In this document: in pieces, positions 26,395 to 35,418 of the stretch
Layout: every line of letters starts with the position of its first letter
Numbering within the stretch: position 1 is the first letter of the stretch
NCBI RefSeq assembly: GCF_019145375.1
Contig: NZ_JAHSTX010000001.1
Location: forward strand, 1,463,001 to 1,527,000
DNA length: 64,000 nt
Source: Pseudomonas triticicola
GTDB taxonomy: Bacteria; Pseudomonadota; Gammaproteobacteria; Pseudomonadales; Pseudomonadaceae
Direction: 5' to 3'
Made by a program: the position numbers and the translations under genes
The notes under the pieces: generated by a model
The model's database searches: none
What the model was told of the DNA's origin: nothing
What the model saw: only the letters and a program-made list of their open reading frames with translations

Positions 26395-27072
26395 TCAGCC
26401 GAGCATCTTCAACAGCTTTTCGGCAACGGCGGCAGAGCTGGCCGGGTTCTGGCCGGTGACCAATTGCCCGTCAGCGACCACATGCACCTGCCAGTCGGCA
26501 ACTTTCGAATAGCGCCCGCCCAGACGCTGGAACTCGTCTTCGATGAGGAACGGCACCACGTCAGTCAGGCCGACTGCAGCCTCTTCGGCATTGGTGAAGC
26601 CGGTGACATCACGGCCCTTGACGATTGGCTGGCCGTCAGCACGCACCACATGACGCAACACGCCGGGTGCGTGGCAGACAAAACCGTGAGGTTTGTTGGC
26701 GCGGTCGAAGGCTTCGATCAGTGCAATAGAGGCCTTGTCTTCGGCCAGATCCCACAGCGGGCCGTGGCCACCTGGGTAGAACACTGCGTCGAAATCTTCG
26801 GCCTTCACATCAGCCAGACGGCCAGTAGTGGCCAGTGCTTGTTGCGCGGCCGGATCGGCGCGGAAGCGATCGGTTTCGGCAGTCTGCGCGCTTGGCTCAT
26901 CGCTTTTCGGATCGAGCGGAGGCTGGCCGCCGGCAGGCGATACCAGGGTGACGTCGGCGCCGGCGTCCTTGAAGGCAAAGTAGGGCGCGGCGAACTCTTC
27001 CAGCCAGAAACCGGTTTTCTTGCCAGTGTTGCCGAGTTGATCGTGGGAAGTCAGAACCATCAAGATTTTCAT
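26395..27072 (-). CDS. DJ-1/PfpI-family protein (class I glutamine amidotransferase-like)
   Basis: A 225-residue DJ-1/Hsp31-like protein; members act as glyoxalases, deglycases or stress chaperones. The nucleophilic elbow is GFVCHAPGVL with the catalytic Cys, preceded by FYPGGHGPLWDL. Start ATG at 27072 matches the family N-terminus MKILMVLTSHD; the open frame to 27405 is not supported. An upstream operator (27174) matches those of the OYE and TetR genes, so the three should respond together to reactive electrophiles such as methylglyoxal or maleimides. It has its own terminator. Confidence 0.92.
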   Translation of the reverse strand: MKILMVLTSHDQLGNTGKKTGFWLEEFAAPYFAFKDAGADVTLVSPAGGQPPLDPKSDEPSAQTAETDRFRADPAAQQALATTGRLADVKAEDFDAVFYPGGHGPLWDLAEDKASIALIEAFDRANKPHGFVCHAPGVLRHVVRADGQPIVKGRDVTGFTNAEEAAVGLTDVVPFLIEDEFQRLGGRYSKVADWQVHVVADGQLVTGQNPASSAAVAEKLLKMLG

Positions 27073-27173
27073 AGAGCACCCTTGGGTTGGTCTGGCATCG
27101 GCAGAAGGCGAGGGATTCGCTTGTTGTCGGTGCCGCATGAATTTGTGTGTCGGGGCGCAGCATAGTTTCCAAT

Positions 27174-27188
27174 TAGACCAGTCGTCTA
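27174..27188. promoter_or_regulatory. NemR-like operator, copy 2 (DJ-1/PfpI promoter)
   Basis: TAGACCAGTCGTCTA, a perfect TAGAC-N5-GTCTA palindrome, flanked by AAT/AATT. It lies in the 211-bp divergent region between the DJ-1/PfpI and TetR genes. Confidence 0.8.
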
Positions 27189-27247
27189 GTAATTTTTCAG
27201 AAAATGTTTTTGCCCGTCGGTTATGGCAAACTCCCGGTCCTGAAAAG

Positions 27248-27262
27248 TATACGACTGGTCTA
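27248..27262. promoter_or_regulatory. NemR-like operator, copy 3 (TetR promoter)
   Basis: TATACGACTGGTCTA, the inverse of TAGACCAGTCGTATA. It lies 22 bp before the TetR start codon, suggesting autoregulation. Confidence 0.75.
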
Positions 27263-27283
27263 TTGTCTGGAATTTTGCGCACC

Positions 27284-27868
27284 ATGAAGCCGACCTTTGA
27301 CGACACCCGCCAACACTTGCTCGACACCGGCCACCGGATGATGGCCGAGAAGGGCTTCACCAGCGTCGGCCTCAACGAGATCCTGCAGACCGCCGGCGTG
27401 CCCAAGGGCTCGTTCTATCACTACTTCAAATCCAAGGAGTTGTACGGCCAGGCGCTGCTCGAGGATTACTTCGTCGACTACCTCGCCGACATGGAGCGCC
27501 GCCTGACATTGCCTGGGCTGACGGCCTTCGAGCGTTTGATGGATTACTGGCAGGGCTGGCAGAACCGCTGCTCCCTCGAAGGCCACGGCGATGAATGCCT
27601 GGTGGTGAAACTCAGCGCCGAAGTCGCCGACCTGTCCGAATCAATGCGCCTGACCCTGCGCGACGGCGCCGAACGCATCGTCGCGCGGATCACCGAATGC
27701 ATCGAACAAGGCCAGACCGACAAAAGCCTGCCCGAGGGCGATGCGCGCAAGTTGGCAGAGACGCTGTATCAGCTCTGGCTCGGCGCCAGCCTGCTGAACA
27801 AATTGCAGCGCACCGGACAGTCGCTGGAAACCTCGATGGCGATGACCCGGCAGTTGTTGCAAGTCTGA
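27284..27868 (+). CDS. TetR-family regulator, NemR-like
   Basis: A 194-residue repressor with HTH sequence GHRMMAEKGFTSVGLNEILQTAGVPKGSFYHYFKSKE (shown in the usual TetR order: helix, turn, recognition helix GSFYHYF). Cysteines that could sense electrophiles include those in NRCSLEGHGDECLV and ITECIEQG; E. coli NemR likewise uses cysteines. The ATG at 27284 is the only start that gives the standard TetR length. Divergent from DJ-1/PfpI, next to an OYE, and all three genes carry the same operator, so this protein is the likely repressor of the set. Confidence 0.92.
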   Translation: MKPTFDDTRQHLLDTGHRMMAEKGFTSVGLNEILQTAGVPKGSFYHYFKSKELYGQALLEDYFVDYLADMERRLTLPGLTAFERLMDYWQGWQNRCSLEGHGDECLVVKLSAEVADLSESMRLTLRDGAERIVARITECIEQGQTDKSLPEGDARKLAETLYQLWLGASLLNKLQRTGQSLETSMAMTRQLLQV

Positions 27869-27885
27869 GCCTCGCCGCAGATCCC

Positions 27886-28565
27886 TGTGGGAGCGAGCCT
27901 GCTCGCGAAGACGGCGGCACATCCAACATTTTCATCGCCTGATCCAACGCATTCGCGAGCAGGCTCGCTCCCACAGGTTTTTGCGGCATGTGCCAAATCC
28001 CGGCAACACGCAAAACCCAGTGTGGGAGCGAGCCTGCTCGCGAAGACTGCGGCACATCCAACATCTTCTTTAACTGACCCAATGCATTCGCGAGCAGGCT
28101 CGCTCCCACAGGTTTTCGCGGCGAGTGCAAAACCCCAGCAACCCACAAAAATCCATGTGGGAGCGAGCCTGCTCGCGAAGGCGGCGGCACATTCAACATC
28201 GTCATAGCCTGACCGAATGCATTCGCGAGCAGGCTCGCTCCCACAGGTTTTCGCGGCGAGTGCAAAACCCCGGCAACCCACAAAACCCATGTGGGAGCGA
28301 GCCTGCTCGCGAAGGCGGCGGCACATTCAACATCGTCATAGCCTGACCGAATGCATTCGCGAGCAGGCTCGCTCCCACAGGTTTTCGCGGCGTGTGCCAA
28401 ATCCCGGCGACACGCAAAATCCAGTGTGGGAGCGAGCCTGCTCGCGAAGACGGCGGCACATTCAACATCTTCATTGCCTGACCCAATGCATTCGCGAGCA
28501 GGCTCGCTCCCACAGGTTTTCGCGGCGTGTGCAAAACCTCGGCAACCCACAAAACCCACAGGGGA
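27886..28565. repeat. Five-unit REP-pair array, ~135-bp period
   Basis: Inverted REP pairs start at 27886, 28021, 28156, 28290 and 28425, giving periods of 135, 135, 134 and 135 bp. Each unit has a forward REP, about 40 nt of spacer (cggcacatycaacatc..., cctgaycnaaygcatt), an inverted REP, and a linker (gttttcgcggcgtgtgcaaa). A partial sixth linker ends near 28565. No gene is present; open frames here repeat the same REP peptides. Confidence 0.95.
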
Positions 28566-28602
28566 CCTGCGTTGATTGTGGGATTGGGGATCAGCAGGGC
28601 AG

Positions 28603-28920
28603 TCAACACTCAGGCAGTTGGGCAAACCACTGCGCATACGGTGTATTGCTCACTTTGAATCGGTTGTAATCCGGGCTGCCGTCATCCCACCACACCGGCC
28701 CGCGCTCACCCAGCGCGACTTTGGCGTCGTTGACGCGAGCTCTCGCCGACTTCAACGCCTGTGCATCCTCCGCACGCTTCGCCTCTTTGACCGCACGTCG
28801 CGCTGACATGAGTTCGGCTACAAACGCTTCACGCTCGGCGGCTGGCAGCGCTGGATTGCTGCAACGCCATAGCTGTTGCTTGACCACAAAATAGCGGCCA
28901 TCGGGGGTGGTGGGGTACAT
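28603..28920 (-). CDS. Small conserved hypothetical protein
   Basis: A 105-residue soluble protein with no family I can name. It starts MYPTTPDGRYFVVKQQLWRC, has a charged helical middle (res ~25-70, rich in Glu, Arg and Lys, EREAFVAELMSARRAVKEAK), and ends with an aromatic segment (WWDDGSPDYNRF). It lies 25 bp past the stop of the PaoC-like gene on the same strand and is probably co-transcribed. The REP array follows. The longer open frame overlapping the neighbour is not supported. Confidence 0.75.
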   Translation of the reverse strand: MYPTTPDGRYFVVKQQLWRCSNPALPAAEREAFVAELMSARRAVKEAKRAEDAQALKSARARVNDAKVALGERGPVWWDDGSPDYNRFKVSNTPYAQWFAQLPEC

Positions 28921-28945
28921 GGGCGATATCCTGCGTGATCCAGTC

Positions 28946-31156
28946 TCAGACCGGGTAGGACAACTCGCCGATGAGTTTATCCAGCGTAATCGGATAATCG
29001 CGCACCCGTACGCCACAGGCGTTATAGATCGCGTTGGCGATGGCCGCCGCCGCGCCGCTGATACCCAACTCGCCAACGCCTTTGGCTTTCAACGGGGTGG
29101 CATACGGGTCGACTTCATCGAGAAAGATGACTTCCTGATGGGGAATGTCGGCGTGCACCGGCACCTCGTATCCGGCCAGATCGTGATTGACGAAAAAGCC
29201 GATTCGATGATCCACCGCCAGCTCTTCCATCAATGCCGCGCCGGCGCCCATGGTCATGCCGCCGATGATCTGGCTGCGCGCGGTTTTCGGGTTGAGGATG
29301 CGCCCGGCGGCGCACACGGCCAGTTGCCGACGCAGGCGAATTTCGCCGGTCGCCGCATTGACCGCGACCTCGGCGAAATGCGCGCCGAAGGTCTGCTGGG
29401 CGAAGCGCTGGGCAAGGTCGCCGTATTCCATGCGGTCCTCGCCCGTCAGCTCGCCATTGGCTGCGGCCTGAGCCAAGCCAACCTGCTGCGAGCCTGCGCG
29501 AATTTGCCCGTCGACAAACTCCGCTTGCTGCGGGTCAATCCCGACGGCGTGAGCGGCGGCCTCACGCAGTTTCACGCACGCGGCATACACCCCGGCAGTG
29601 GAGGAGGCGGCGCCCCACTGGCCGCCGGAGCCCGACGATTCCGGAAACCGCGAATCGCCCAAGTGCACCACGACACGGTCCAGCGGCACGCCCATCATTT
29701 CGGCAGCGGTCTGGGCGATGATGGTGTAACTGCCGGTGCCGATGTCGGTCATGTCGGTTTCCACGGTGATGACGCCTTGACGATCGAGACGCACCCGCGC
29801 CGCCGAAGCGGTCGTCGGTGCGCCGCGAATCGCCGAGGCCAGCCCGATGCCGATCAGCCAACCGCCCTCACGGCGCTGACCGGGTTGAGGGTTGCGCTGA
29901 CGCCAGCCAAAGCGTTCGGCCCCAGTGTTCAGGCATTCCACCAACTGCCGTTTGGAGAACGGCCGCGCCGGTTGCTCCGGATCGACCTGCGAATCGTTGA
30001 GGATGCGCAGCTGCAGCGGATCCATCTGCAGCTTTTCCGCCAGTTCATCCATGGCGATTTCCAGCGCCATCATCCCCGGTGCCTCGCCCGGCGCGCGCAT
30101 CGCCGAACCCTCGGCGAGATCGAGCACGGCCAGGTTCAAACGGGTCATGCGATTGGCCCCGGCGTAAAGCAATCGGGTTGACGCGGTAGCCGCTTCGGCG
30201 CGTCCGCCGCGCAGATTGCCCGACCAGCTCTCGTGGCCGATCGCGGTGATCACGCCGTCACGGTTGGCACCGATGCGCAGGCGCTGAAGCGTCGCCGGAC
30301 GATGGGTCAGGTTGTTGAACATCAGCGGCCGCGGCAGCGCGACTTTCACCGGTCGCCCGGCATGTCGAGCGGCCAGGGATGCCAACACTGCGTCGCAAAG
30401 AATCGTGCCCTTACCGCCGAAACCACCGCCGATATACGGCGAGATCAGGCGCACATCTTCCTTGGCGATGCCGAGGGTTTTCGCCAGATCGCGCACGCCC
30501 CAGTTGATCTGTTGGATCGATGTCCACAAGGTCAACTGCGTGCCACTCCAGCGGGCAATGGTTGCGTGCGGTTCCATCATCGCGTGGGCCTGGTCAGGCG
30601 TGCTGTAGTGCTGATCGATTTGCACGGGCGCAGCGTTGAAGGCGCCTTCGAAGTCACCGACGCTGGTCTGCGGCGGCGGGCCGAAACCGGCCGGTGGCGG
30701 TGGGGTTGCGGAGTCTTTCGCCGCCGCCAGATCGAATGAACCTGGTTCGGCCAGGTAGCGGATGTCGAGCAAGCCGGCGGCCGCGCGGGCCTGTTCAAAA
30801 GTGTCCGCGACGACAATCGCCACGGCCTGGTGATAGTGATCGACCTGCGGCCCGGCCAAGGCCCTGGCTACGTAAAACTCGCCTTTGGCCAATGGCCCGG
30901 CGTTTTCGTAAGTGACGATGGCAATCACCCCGGACGCTTCCCGCGCTTGCGTCGAATCGATCGAGGCAATGCGCCCCTTGCCAATCCCGGCGCCGACGAT
31001 ATAGCCATAGGCGGCGTCCGGCACCGCTGCGTTTTGCTCGTAGGCGTAGGGAGCGGTGCCGGTGGTTTTCAGCTTGCCGTCGATGCGGTCAGCAGGTTGG
31101 CCGATGACGTTCAGCTGGTCGATCGGATTGGAGCCGGCCGGGGTGTCGAATTTCAT
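28946..31156 (-). CDS. PaoC-like molybdopterin subunit of aldehyde oxidoreductase (orphan)
   Basis: A 736-residue xanthine-oxidase-family catalytic subunit closest in form to PaoC (YagR), which oxidises aromatic aldehydes in the periplasm using molybdopterin cytosine dinucleotide. The opening MKFDTPAGSNPIDQLNVIGQ and the catalytic-glutamate segment KGVGELGISGAAAA near the end are family features. The start at 31156 is preceded by AAGGAA-type sequence; the frame to 31210 is not needed. The usual partners PaoA (2Fe-2S) and PaoB (FAD) are absent next door: a TonB receptor starts 266 bp upstream on the other strand. It may use remote partners or be non-functional. Confidence 0.9.
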   Translation of the reverse strand: MKFDTPAGSNPIDQLNVIGQPADRIDGKLKTTGTAPYAYEQNAAVPDAAYGYIVGAGIGKGRIASIDSTQAREASGVIAIVTYENAGPLAKGEFYVARALAGPQVDHYHQAVAIVVADTFEQARAAAGLLDIRYLAEPGSFDLAAAKDSATPPPPAGFGPPPQTSVGDFEGAFNAAPVQIDQHYSTPDQAHAMMEPHATIARWSGTQLTLWTSIQQINWGVRDLAKTLGIAKEDVRLISPYIGGGFGGKGTILCDAVLASLAARHAGRPVKVALPRPLMFNNLTHRPATLQRLRIGANRDGVITAIGHESWSGNLRGGRAEAATASTRLLYAGANRMTRLNLAVLDLAEGSAMRAPGEAPGMMALEIAMDELAEKLQMDPLQLRILNDSQVDPEQPARPFSKRQLVECLNTGAERFGWRQRNPQPGQRREGGWLIGIGLASAIRGAPTTASAARVRLDRQGVITVETDMTDIGTGSYTIIAQTAAEMMGVPLDRVVVHLGDSRFPESSGSGGQWGAASSTAGVYAACVKLREAAAHAVGIDPQQAEFVDGQIRAGSQQVGLAQAAANGELTGEDRMEYGDLAQRFAQQTFGAHFAEVAVNAATGEIRLRRQLAVCAAGRILNPKTARSQIIGGMTMGAGAALMEELAVDHRIGFFVNHDLAGYEVPVHADIPHQEVIFLDEVDPYATPLKAKGVGELGISGAAAAIANAIYNACGVRVRDYPITLDKLIGELSYPV

Positions 31157-31318
31157 CTGCAAATTCCTTTCAGACAGGCTGGCGGCGCCCACGTAGCGCG
31201 GCGCAGCCATCGATTGACGTCGGATCCCTACGAGCCTAGGCCATCGACGCGCTGCTGATAATGCGCGGTTCCAGGATGGAATGATGAATCCCGCTCACCA
31301 ATCCTGATCAACATGACA

Positions 31319-31340
31319 AATAAGAATACGTTTCAATTAC
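31319..31340. promoter_or_regulatory. Weak Fur-box-like site
   Basis: AATAAGAATACGTTTCAATT before the TonB receptor gene partly resembles the Fur consensus (GAATnnnnTTC symmetry). The match is incomplete, so this is tentative. Confidence 0.3.
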
Positions 31341-31422
31341 TAATGCGACCGTATACCATGCGCGACGTTTTCAATGGCGGTTTTGCCCTTCGTTCTGGCC
31401 TATTCGTAAAGGTTTTCACCTC

Positions 31423-33549
31423 ATGCGTCGAACTCTGCTTTCCATCTGTGTGCTGCAGGCGTTGTCTTCTTCCTCGTGGGCTGAGTCAGCCGAATCGACT
31501 TCTTCAACGCTTGAGCTGGAAGCCACCGACGTGGTCGGCACAGCGGATTACGAACGGGCAGACGGCCCGGTGCAGGGCTATCGCGCGACGCGTTCGGCCA
31601 GCGCCACGCGCACCGACACTTCGATTCATGAAACCCCGCAGTCAATCAGTGTGGTCACCAAGGATGTCGTCGAAGACCTCGGCGCCACGCGTTTGCAGGA
31701 TGCGCTGGATTACGCCGGTGGCGTCGGTCGCGCGAACAACTTCGGGGGGCAGGGCCTGACCACCTTCACCGTGCGCGGTTTTACCACCGGTGAGTTCTAC
31801 CGCAACGGTTTCCCGATCAACCGTGGCTACCCGAACATGCCCGACGCCAATACCATCGAACGTCTGGAAGTGCTTCGCGGCCCGGCGACCATGCTCTATG
31901 GTCGTGGCGATCCCGGCGGTACCTTCAACGTGGTGTCGAAACAGCCGTTGCCCGAGCGCACCGTAACGTTAGGCAGCCAGTTGAACGACCAAGGCATGAA
32001 GCGCGGCACCCTCGACGCATCCGGCCCACTCGATGAAGAAGGGCGTCTGGCCTATCGCTTGAATGTGGTGGGCGAGGGCGGTGACACCTTCCGCGATCAT
32101 GTCGAGACCGAGCGCTACGGCATCACGCCGGTGCTGACCTGGCAGGCCACCGACGCGACCAAGCTGATTTTCGAAGGCGATTTCATGCGCAACAACGCGC
32201 CGCTTGATCGTGGCGTGACGCGCTACCCGGCGCAGATCGGCACTGCCTCGCGCGATACCTTCTTTGGCGAGAAGGACGTCGGCAAGCTGCACAACGACAA
32301 CAACACGGCGCAGTTGCGTTTCGAACACATGCTCAACGACGACTGGACCCTGGGCGGTGGTTTCCAGTGGCTCGACGGCTCGCTCAAGGGCGATGCGATC
32401 GAGGCCAACGGCATTGCCGCTGACGGCCGCACGCTGGGGCGCAACTTCAACTACCGCAAGCTGGAATGGACCGACAAGGACACCCAGCTCAACCTCACCG
32501 GGCATTTCGACACTGGCGGTCTGCAGCACACCTTGCTCACCGGCATCGAGTACGAAGATTACGATTACAAGTCGATCATCCAGCGCTCCAGCGGCGCGGT
32601 CAGTGCCTACCCGATCGACATCTTCAATCCGGTTTACGGCCAGCCACGCCCGGCGCTGACCCGCACACCGACTCACGACAAGGAAAACCTCAAGACCTAC
32701 GCGGCATTCGTGCAGGATCAGGTAGCCCTGACCGACAAACTGAAGGTCCTGGCCGGCGCGCGTTTCGAGCGCTTCGAGCACGATTACGAAACCTACGTGC
32801 CGGGCGGCAAGAGCTGGCAGGCCAGCGACAACGCCGTCACCCCGCGTATCGGCGTCACCTACGATTTGACCGATACCCTGGCGGTCTACGCCAACACCGC
32901 GCGCTCGTTCAAGCCCAACACCGGCGCCAGTCGCGAAGGCGGCGGCTTCGCTCCAGAGAAAGGCAAGTCCTACGAGATGGGCGTGAAGTGGGAAGCGCTG
33001 GATCAGCAGTTGAGCGTCGACGCGGCGATCTACCAGATCGAAAAACGCAACGTGCTGACCACCGACCCTGTGGATTCGACCTTCAGCGTCGCCGCTGGTG
33101 AAGTACGCAGCCGTGGTTTCGACGTCAACGTCACCGGCAATCTCACCCCAGAGTGGCGAGTGGTCGGCGGATACGCCTACGTCGACGCCGAAGTGACCAA
33201 GGACAACACGCTGCGCTCCGGCACGCGCCTGCTGAACATCCCGAAGAACAGCTTCAGCCTGCTCAACATGTACGAGTTCCAGGACGGCACGCTCAAAGGT
33301 CTTGGCCTTGGCACTGGCCTGAAATACGTCGACGAGCGCGCCGGGCAGACGTCCAACACCGCGTTTTCCATGGGCAGTTACACCGTGGTCGACCTGCTGA
33401 GCTTCTACAAGGTCAACGACAAGGTGCGCCTCAATCTCGATGTGAAAAACATCTTCGATCGCGACTACGAAGAAGGCGCCTTCGGCAACGTTTACGCCTA
33501 CCCGGGCGCGCCGCGAACCGTACAGGTGGGGATTTCCTACACGCTGTAA
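31423..33549 (+). CDS. TonB-dependent siderophore receptor (no STN domain)
   Basis: Outer-membrane ferric-siderophore receptor of 708 residues. A signal peptide ends near SSWAESAE. A plug domain (res ~60-170; HETPQSISVVTKD, RIERLEVLRGPATMLYG as IERLEVLRGP) precedes a 22-strand barrel that ends in the expected aromatic VQVGISYTL. It lacks the N-terminal signalling (STN) domain seen in the other receptor of this window, so it should not signal through a FecR. No sigma factor is adjacent. Ligand unknown; the form resembles ferrichrome/hydroxamate receptors. Confidence 0.92.
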   Translation: MRRTLLSICVLQALSSSSWAESAESTSSTLELEATDVVGTADYERADGPVQGYRATRSASATRTDTSIHETPQSISVVTKDVVEDLGATRLQDALDYAGGVGRANNFGGQGLTTFTVRGFTTGEFYRNGFPINRGYPNMPDANTIERLEVLRGPATMLYGRGDPGGTFNVVSKQPLPERTVTLGSQLNDQGMKRGTLDASGPLDEEGRLAYRLNVVGEGGDTFRDHVETERYGITPVLTWQATDATKLIFEGDFMRNNAPLDRGVTRYPAQIGTASRDTFFGEKDVGKLHNDNNTAQLRFEHMLNDDWTLGGGFQWLDGSLKGDAIEANGIAADGRTLGRNFNYRKLEWTDKDTQLNLTGHFDTGGLQHTLLTGIEYEDYDYKSIIQRSSGAVSAYPIDIFNPVYGQPRPALTRTPTHDKENLKTYAAFVQDQVALTDKLKVLAGARFERFEHDYETYVPGGKSWQASDNAVTPRIGVTYDLTDTLAVYANTARSFKPNTGASREGGGFAPEKGKSYEMGVKWEALDQQLSVDAAIYQIEKRNVLTTDPVDSTFSVAAGEVRSRGFDVNVTGNLTPEWRVVGGYAYVDAEVTKDNTLRSGTRLLNIPKNSFSLLNMYEFQDGTLKGLGLGTGLKYVDERAGQTSNTAFSMGSYTVVDLLSFYKVNDKVRLNLDVKNIFDRDYEEGAFGNVYAYPGAPRTVQVGISYTL

Positions 33550-33582
33550 ATTGCCGCAGCGGTTGCCGCCGACCCATGCTGG

Positions 33583-33629
33583 CCTGAGAGTGGCATGTCG
33601 AAATCAGACATCGGCATGCCGCACTCAGG
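33583..33629. terminator. Imperfect hairpin after the TonB receptor gene
   Basis: CCTGAGAGTGGCATG and CATGCCGCACTCAGG form a long bulged stem in the 235-bp gap before the permease gene. No T-run follows; a terminator or 3'-end stabiliser is possible. Confidence 0.4.
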
Positions 33630-33784
33630 CTAGTTGCGCGGCGGTCGGGCCACGTAAGGTGAAGCATCATTTCGTCGGCAAAGCGTCTGCGTCGCAGCTT
33701 TCGCCTGATGCCGACACCGGAAATGATGATCGCCTGACGCTCAGTCAGTGGCCCAAACGTCGATCATGAGAACAATAAGAACCC

Positions 33785-35191
33785 ATGACTAGCCTGAACC
33801 CCAAGGACTCCAACGGTCAGTTGGCGCAAGGTTTCAAACCGCGTCACGTCACCATGCTTTCGATTGCCGGCATCATCGGCGCAGGACTTTTCGTTGGCTC
33901 AGGCCACGCCATCGCCGCCGCAGGACCTGCGGTGCTGCTCGCTTATCTGTTCTCCGGTCTGCTGGTCGTGCTGGTGATGCGCATGCTCGGCGAAATGGCC
34001 GTGGCGCACCCCGACACCGGCTCGTTTTCCACCTACGCCGATCAAGCCATTGGCCACTGGGCCGGCTTCACCATCGGCTGGCTCTACTGGTGGTTCTGGG
34101 TGCTGGTGATTCCCATCGAAGCACTGGCCGCCGGGCATGTGCTCAATCAGTGGTTTCCCCAGGTCGATGCCTGGTTGTTCGCCTTGCTGTCGATCGTGCT
34201 GCTGGTGATTACCAACCTGTTCAGCGTGTCGAAATACGGCGAGTTCGAATTCTGGTTCGCCATGGCCAAGGTCATCGCGATCATCGGTTTCATCGGCTTG
34301 GGCTTTGCGGTGCTGATGGGTTGGATTCCCGAGCGTGAAGCCAGTGGCTTGAGCACTCTGATGGCCGAGCACGGCGGCTTTGCGCCCAACGGCATGTCGG
34401 CGGTGGTCGGCGCGTTCATCACCATCATGTTCAGTTTCATCGGCACTGAAGCGGTGACCATCGCCGCTGCGGAATCGAACAATCCGGCGCAGAACATCGC
34501 CAAGGCCACGCGCTCGGTGATCTGGCGTATCGGCATTTTCTATCTGCTGTCGATCTTCGTGGTGATTTCCGTGGTGCCGTGGAACGACCCGCAACTTGCC
34601 TCGGTCGGTTCCTACCAGCGCGCACTGGAACTGATGAACATCCCCAACGCTAAATTCCTCGTCGACGTGGTCGTATTGATCGCGGTGGCCAGTTGCATGA
34701 ACTCGTCGATCTACATTTCCTCGCGCATGCTCTATTCGCTGGGCCGACGCGGCGACGCGCCGCCGGCATTGAAGGTGACTTCGGCGGCCGGCGTGCCACG
34801 CGCGGCGGTGATCGCCAGCACGGTGATTGGCGCGGGTGTGACGTTACTCAGCTATTTCATGCCGGCCGGGCTGTTCCAGTTCCTGCTCGCCAGCTCCGGC
34901 GCGATTGCCTTGCTGGTGTATCTGGTGATCGCCATTTCGCAGTTGCGCATGCGCCGCCGACTGGAACGGGAAAAGGTCGAAATGACCTTGCGCATGTGGC
35001 TGTTTCCCTGGCTCACCTGGCTAGTCATCGCCTTTATCTGCGCGGCGTTGGCAGTGATGATGATCACCCCTGAACATCGCCTGGAAGTGACTTCGACCAT
35101 TGGCCTGGCGTTGCTGATCTCGTTCATTGGCCTGGTCACCAGCCGCCAGCACCGACCGGCGGGCAGGGTGGCGGCTGTTAGCAAAGCCTAA
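33785..35191 (+). CDS. gabP: Amino acid permease, GABA permease-like
   Basis: APC-superfamily H+/amino-acid symporter of 468 residues with 12 predicted membrane segments. The N-terminal family motif GFKPRHVTMLSIAGIIGAGLFVGSG is followed by EMAVAHPDTGSFSTYAD, typical of the GabP/AnsP/ProY group. Length agrees with E. coli GabP (466). No GABA-degradation genes (gabT, gabD) are adjacent, so the substrate could be another amino acid. Start chosen as the first ATG after the 5' untranslated stretch. Confidence 0.85.
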   Translation: MTSLNPKDSNGQLAQGFKPRHVTMLSIAGIIGAGLFVGSGHAIAAAGPAVLLAYLFSGLLVVLVMRMLGEMAVAHPDTGSFSTYADQAIGHWAGFTIGWLYWWFWVLVIPIEALAAGHVLNQWFPQVDAWLFALLSIVLLVITNLFSVSKYGEFEFWFAMAKVIAIIGFIGLGFAVLMGWIPEREASGLSTLMAEHGGFAPNGMSAVVGAFITIMFSFIGTEAVTIAAAESNNPAQNIAKATRSVIWRIGIFYLLSIFVVISVVPWNDPQLASVGSYQRALELMNIPNAKFLVDVVVLIAVASCMNSSIYISSRMLYSLGRRGDAPPALKVTSAAGVPRAAVIASTVIGAGVTLLSYFMPAGLFQFLLASSGAIALLVYLVIAISQLRMRRRLEREKVEMTLRMWLFPWLTWLVIAFICAALAVMMITPEHRLEVTSTIGLALLISFIGLVTSRQHRPAGRVAAVSKA

Positions 35192-35400
35192 GCAAACAAT
35201 GCCTTGAGCCCACGGGAAAACCAGCCGTTCGGGCTCGAAGGCAGATGCTCACGTTGATTGAATGAGCCCGTCAACGCGCAGGTTTCACTGGCGAGTGAAC
35301 CCATCAATTGCGGCAGCAAAAAGCTGCGTTCGCATTCACTGGCGGACAGTCCGGTGTTCTCTTGCGGCCAAACCACGTTGGTTTCGGCAAACGGCTTCAT
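35188..35400 (-). CDS. Small hypothetical protein next to reductase fusion
   Basis: A 70-residue protein (MKPFAETNVVWPQE...) without a recognised domain. It has two cysteines (ECERS and ETCAL) and a C-terminal hydrophobic GLKALFA. Its start is 18 bp past the stop of the large PNPOx/FNR/2Fe-2S gene on the same strand, so the two are probably one transcription unit. Its stop overlaps by 4 bp the convergent permease gene. Coding status rests on spacing and codon use; I do not know a function. Confidence 0.6.
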   Translation of the reverse strand: MKPFAETNVVWPQENTGLSASECERSFLLPQLMGSLASETCALTGSFNQREHLPSSPNGWFSRGLKALFA

Positions 35401-35418
35401 GGCGCACCTCCTCATGAT

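Noticed and set aside
26329..27165. 278-residue open frame opposite to the DJ-1/PfpI gene
   Set aside because: It is the antisense shadow of a gene with an intact nucleophile elbow and its own operator and terminator.
27886..28565. Regular repeats resembling a CRISPR array
   Set aside because: Repeats are inverted REP pairs with a 135-bp period and similar, not unique, spacers. No cas genes are near.
28125..28669. Several open frames of 70-315 residues across the REP array
   Set aside because: Their peptides repeat GASLLAN/REQARSH-type sequences encoded by the REP cores in different frames, with no RBS or homology.
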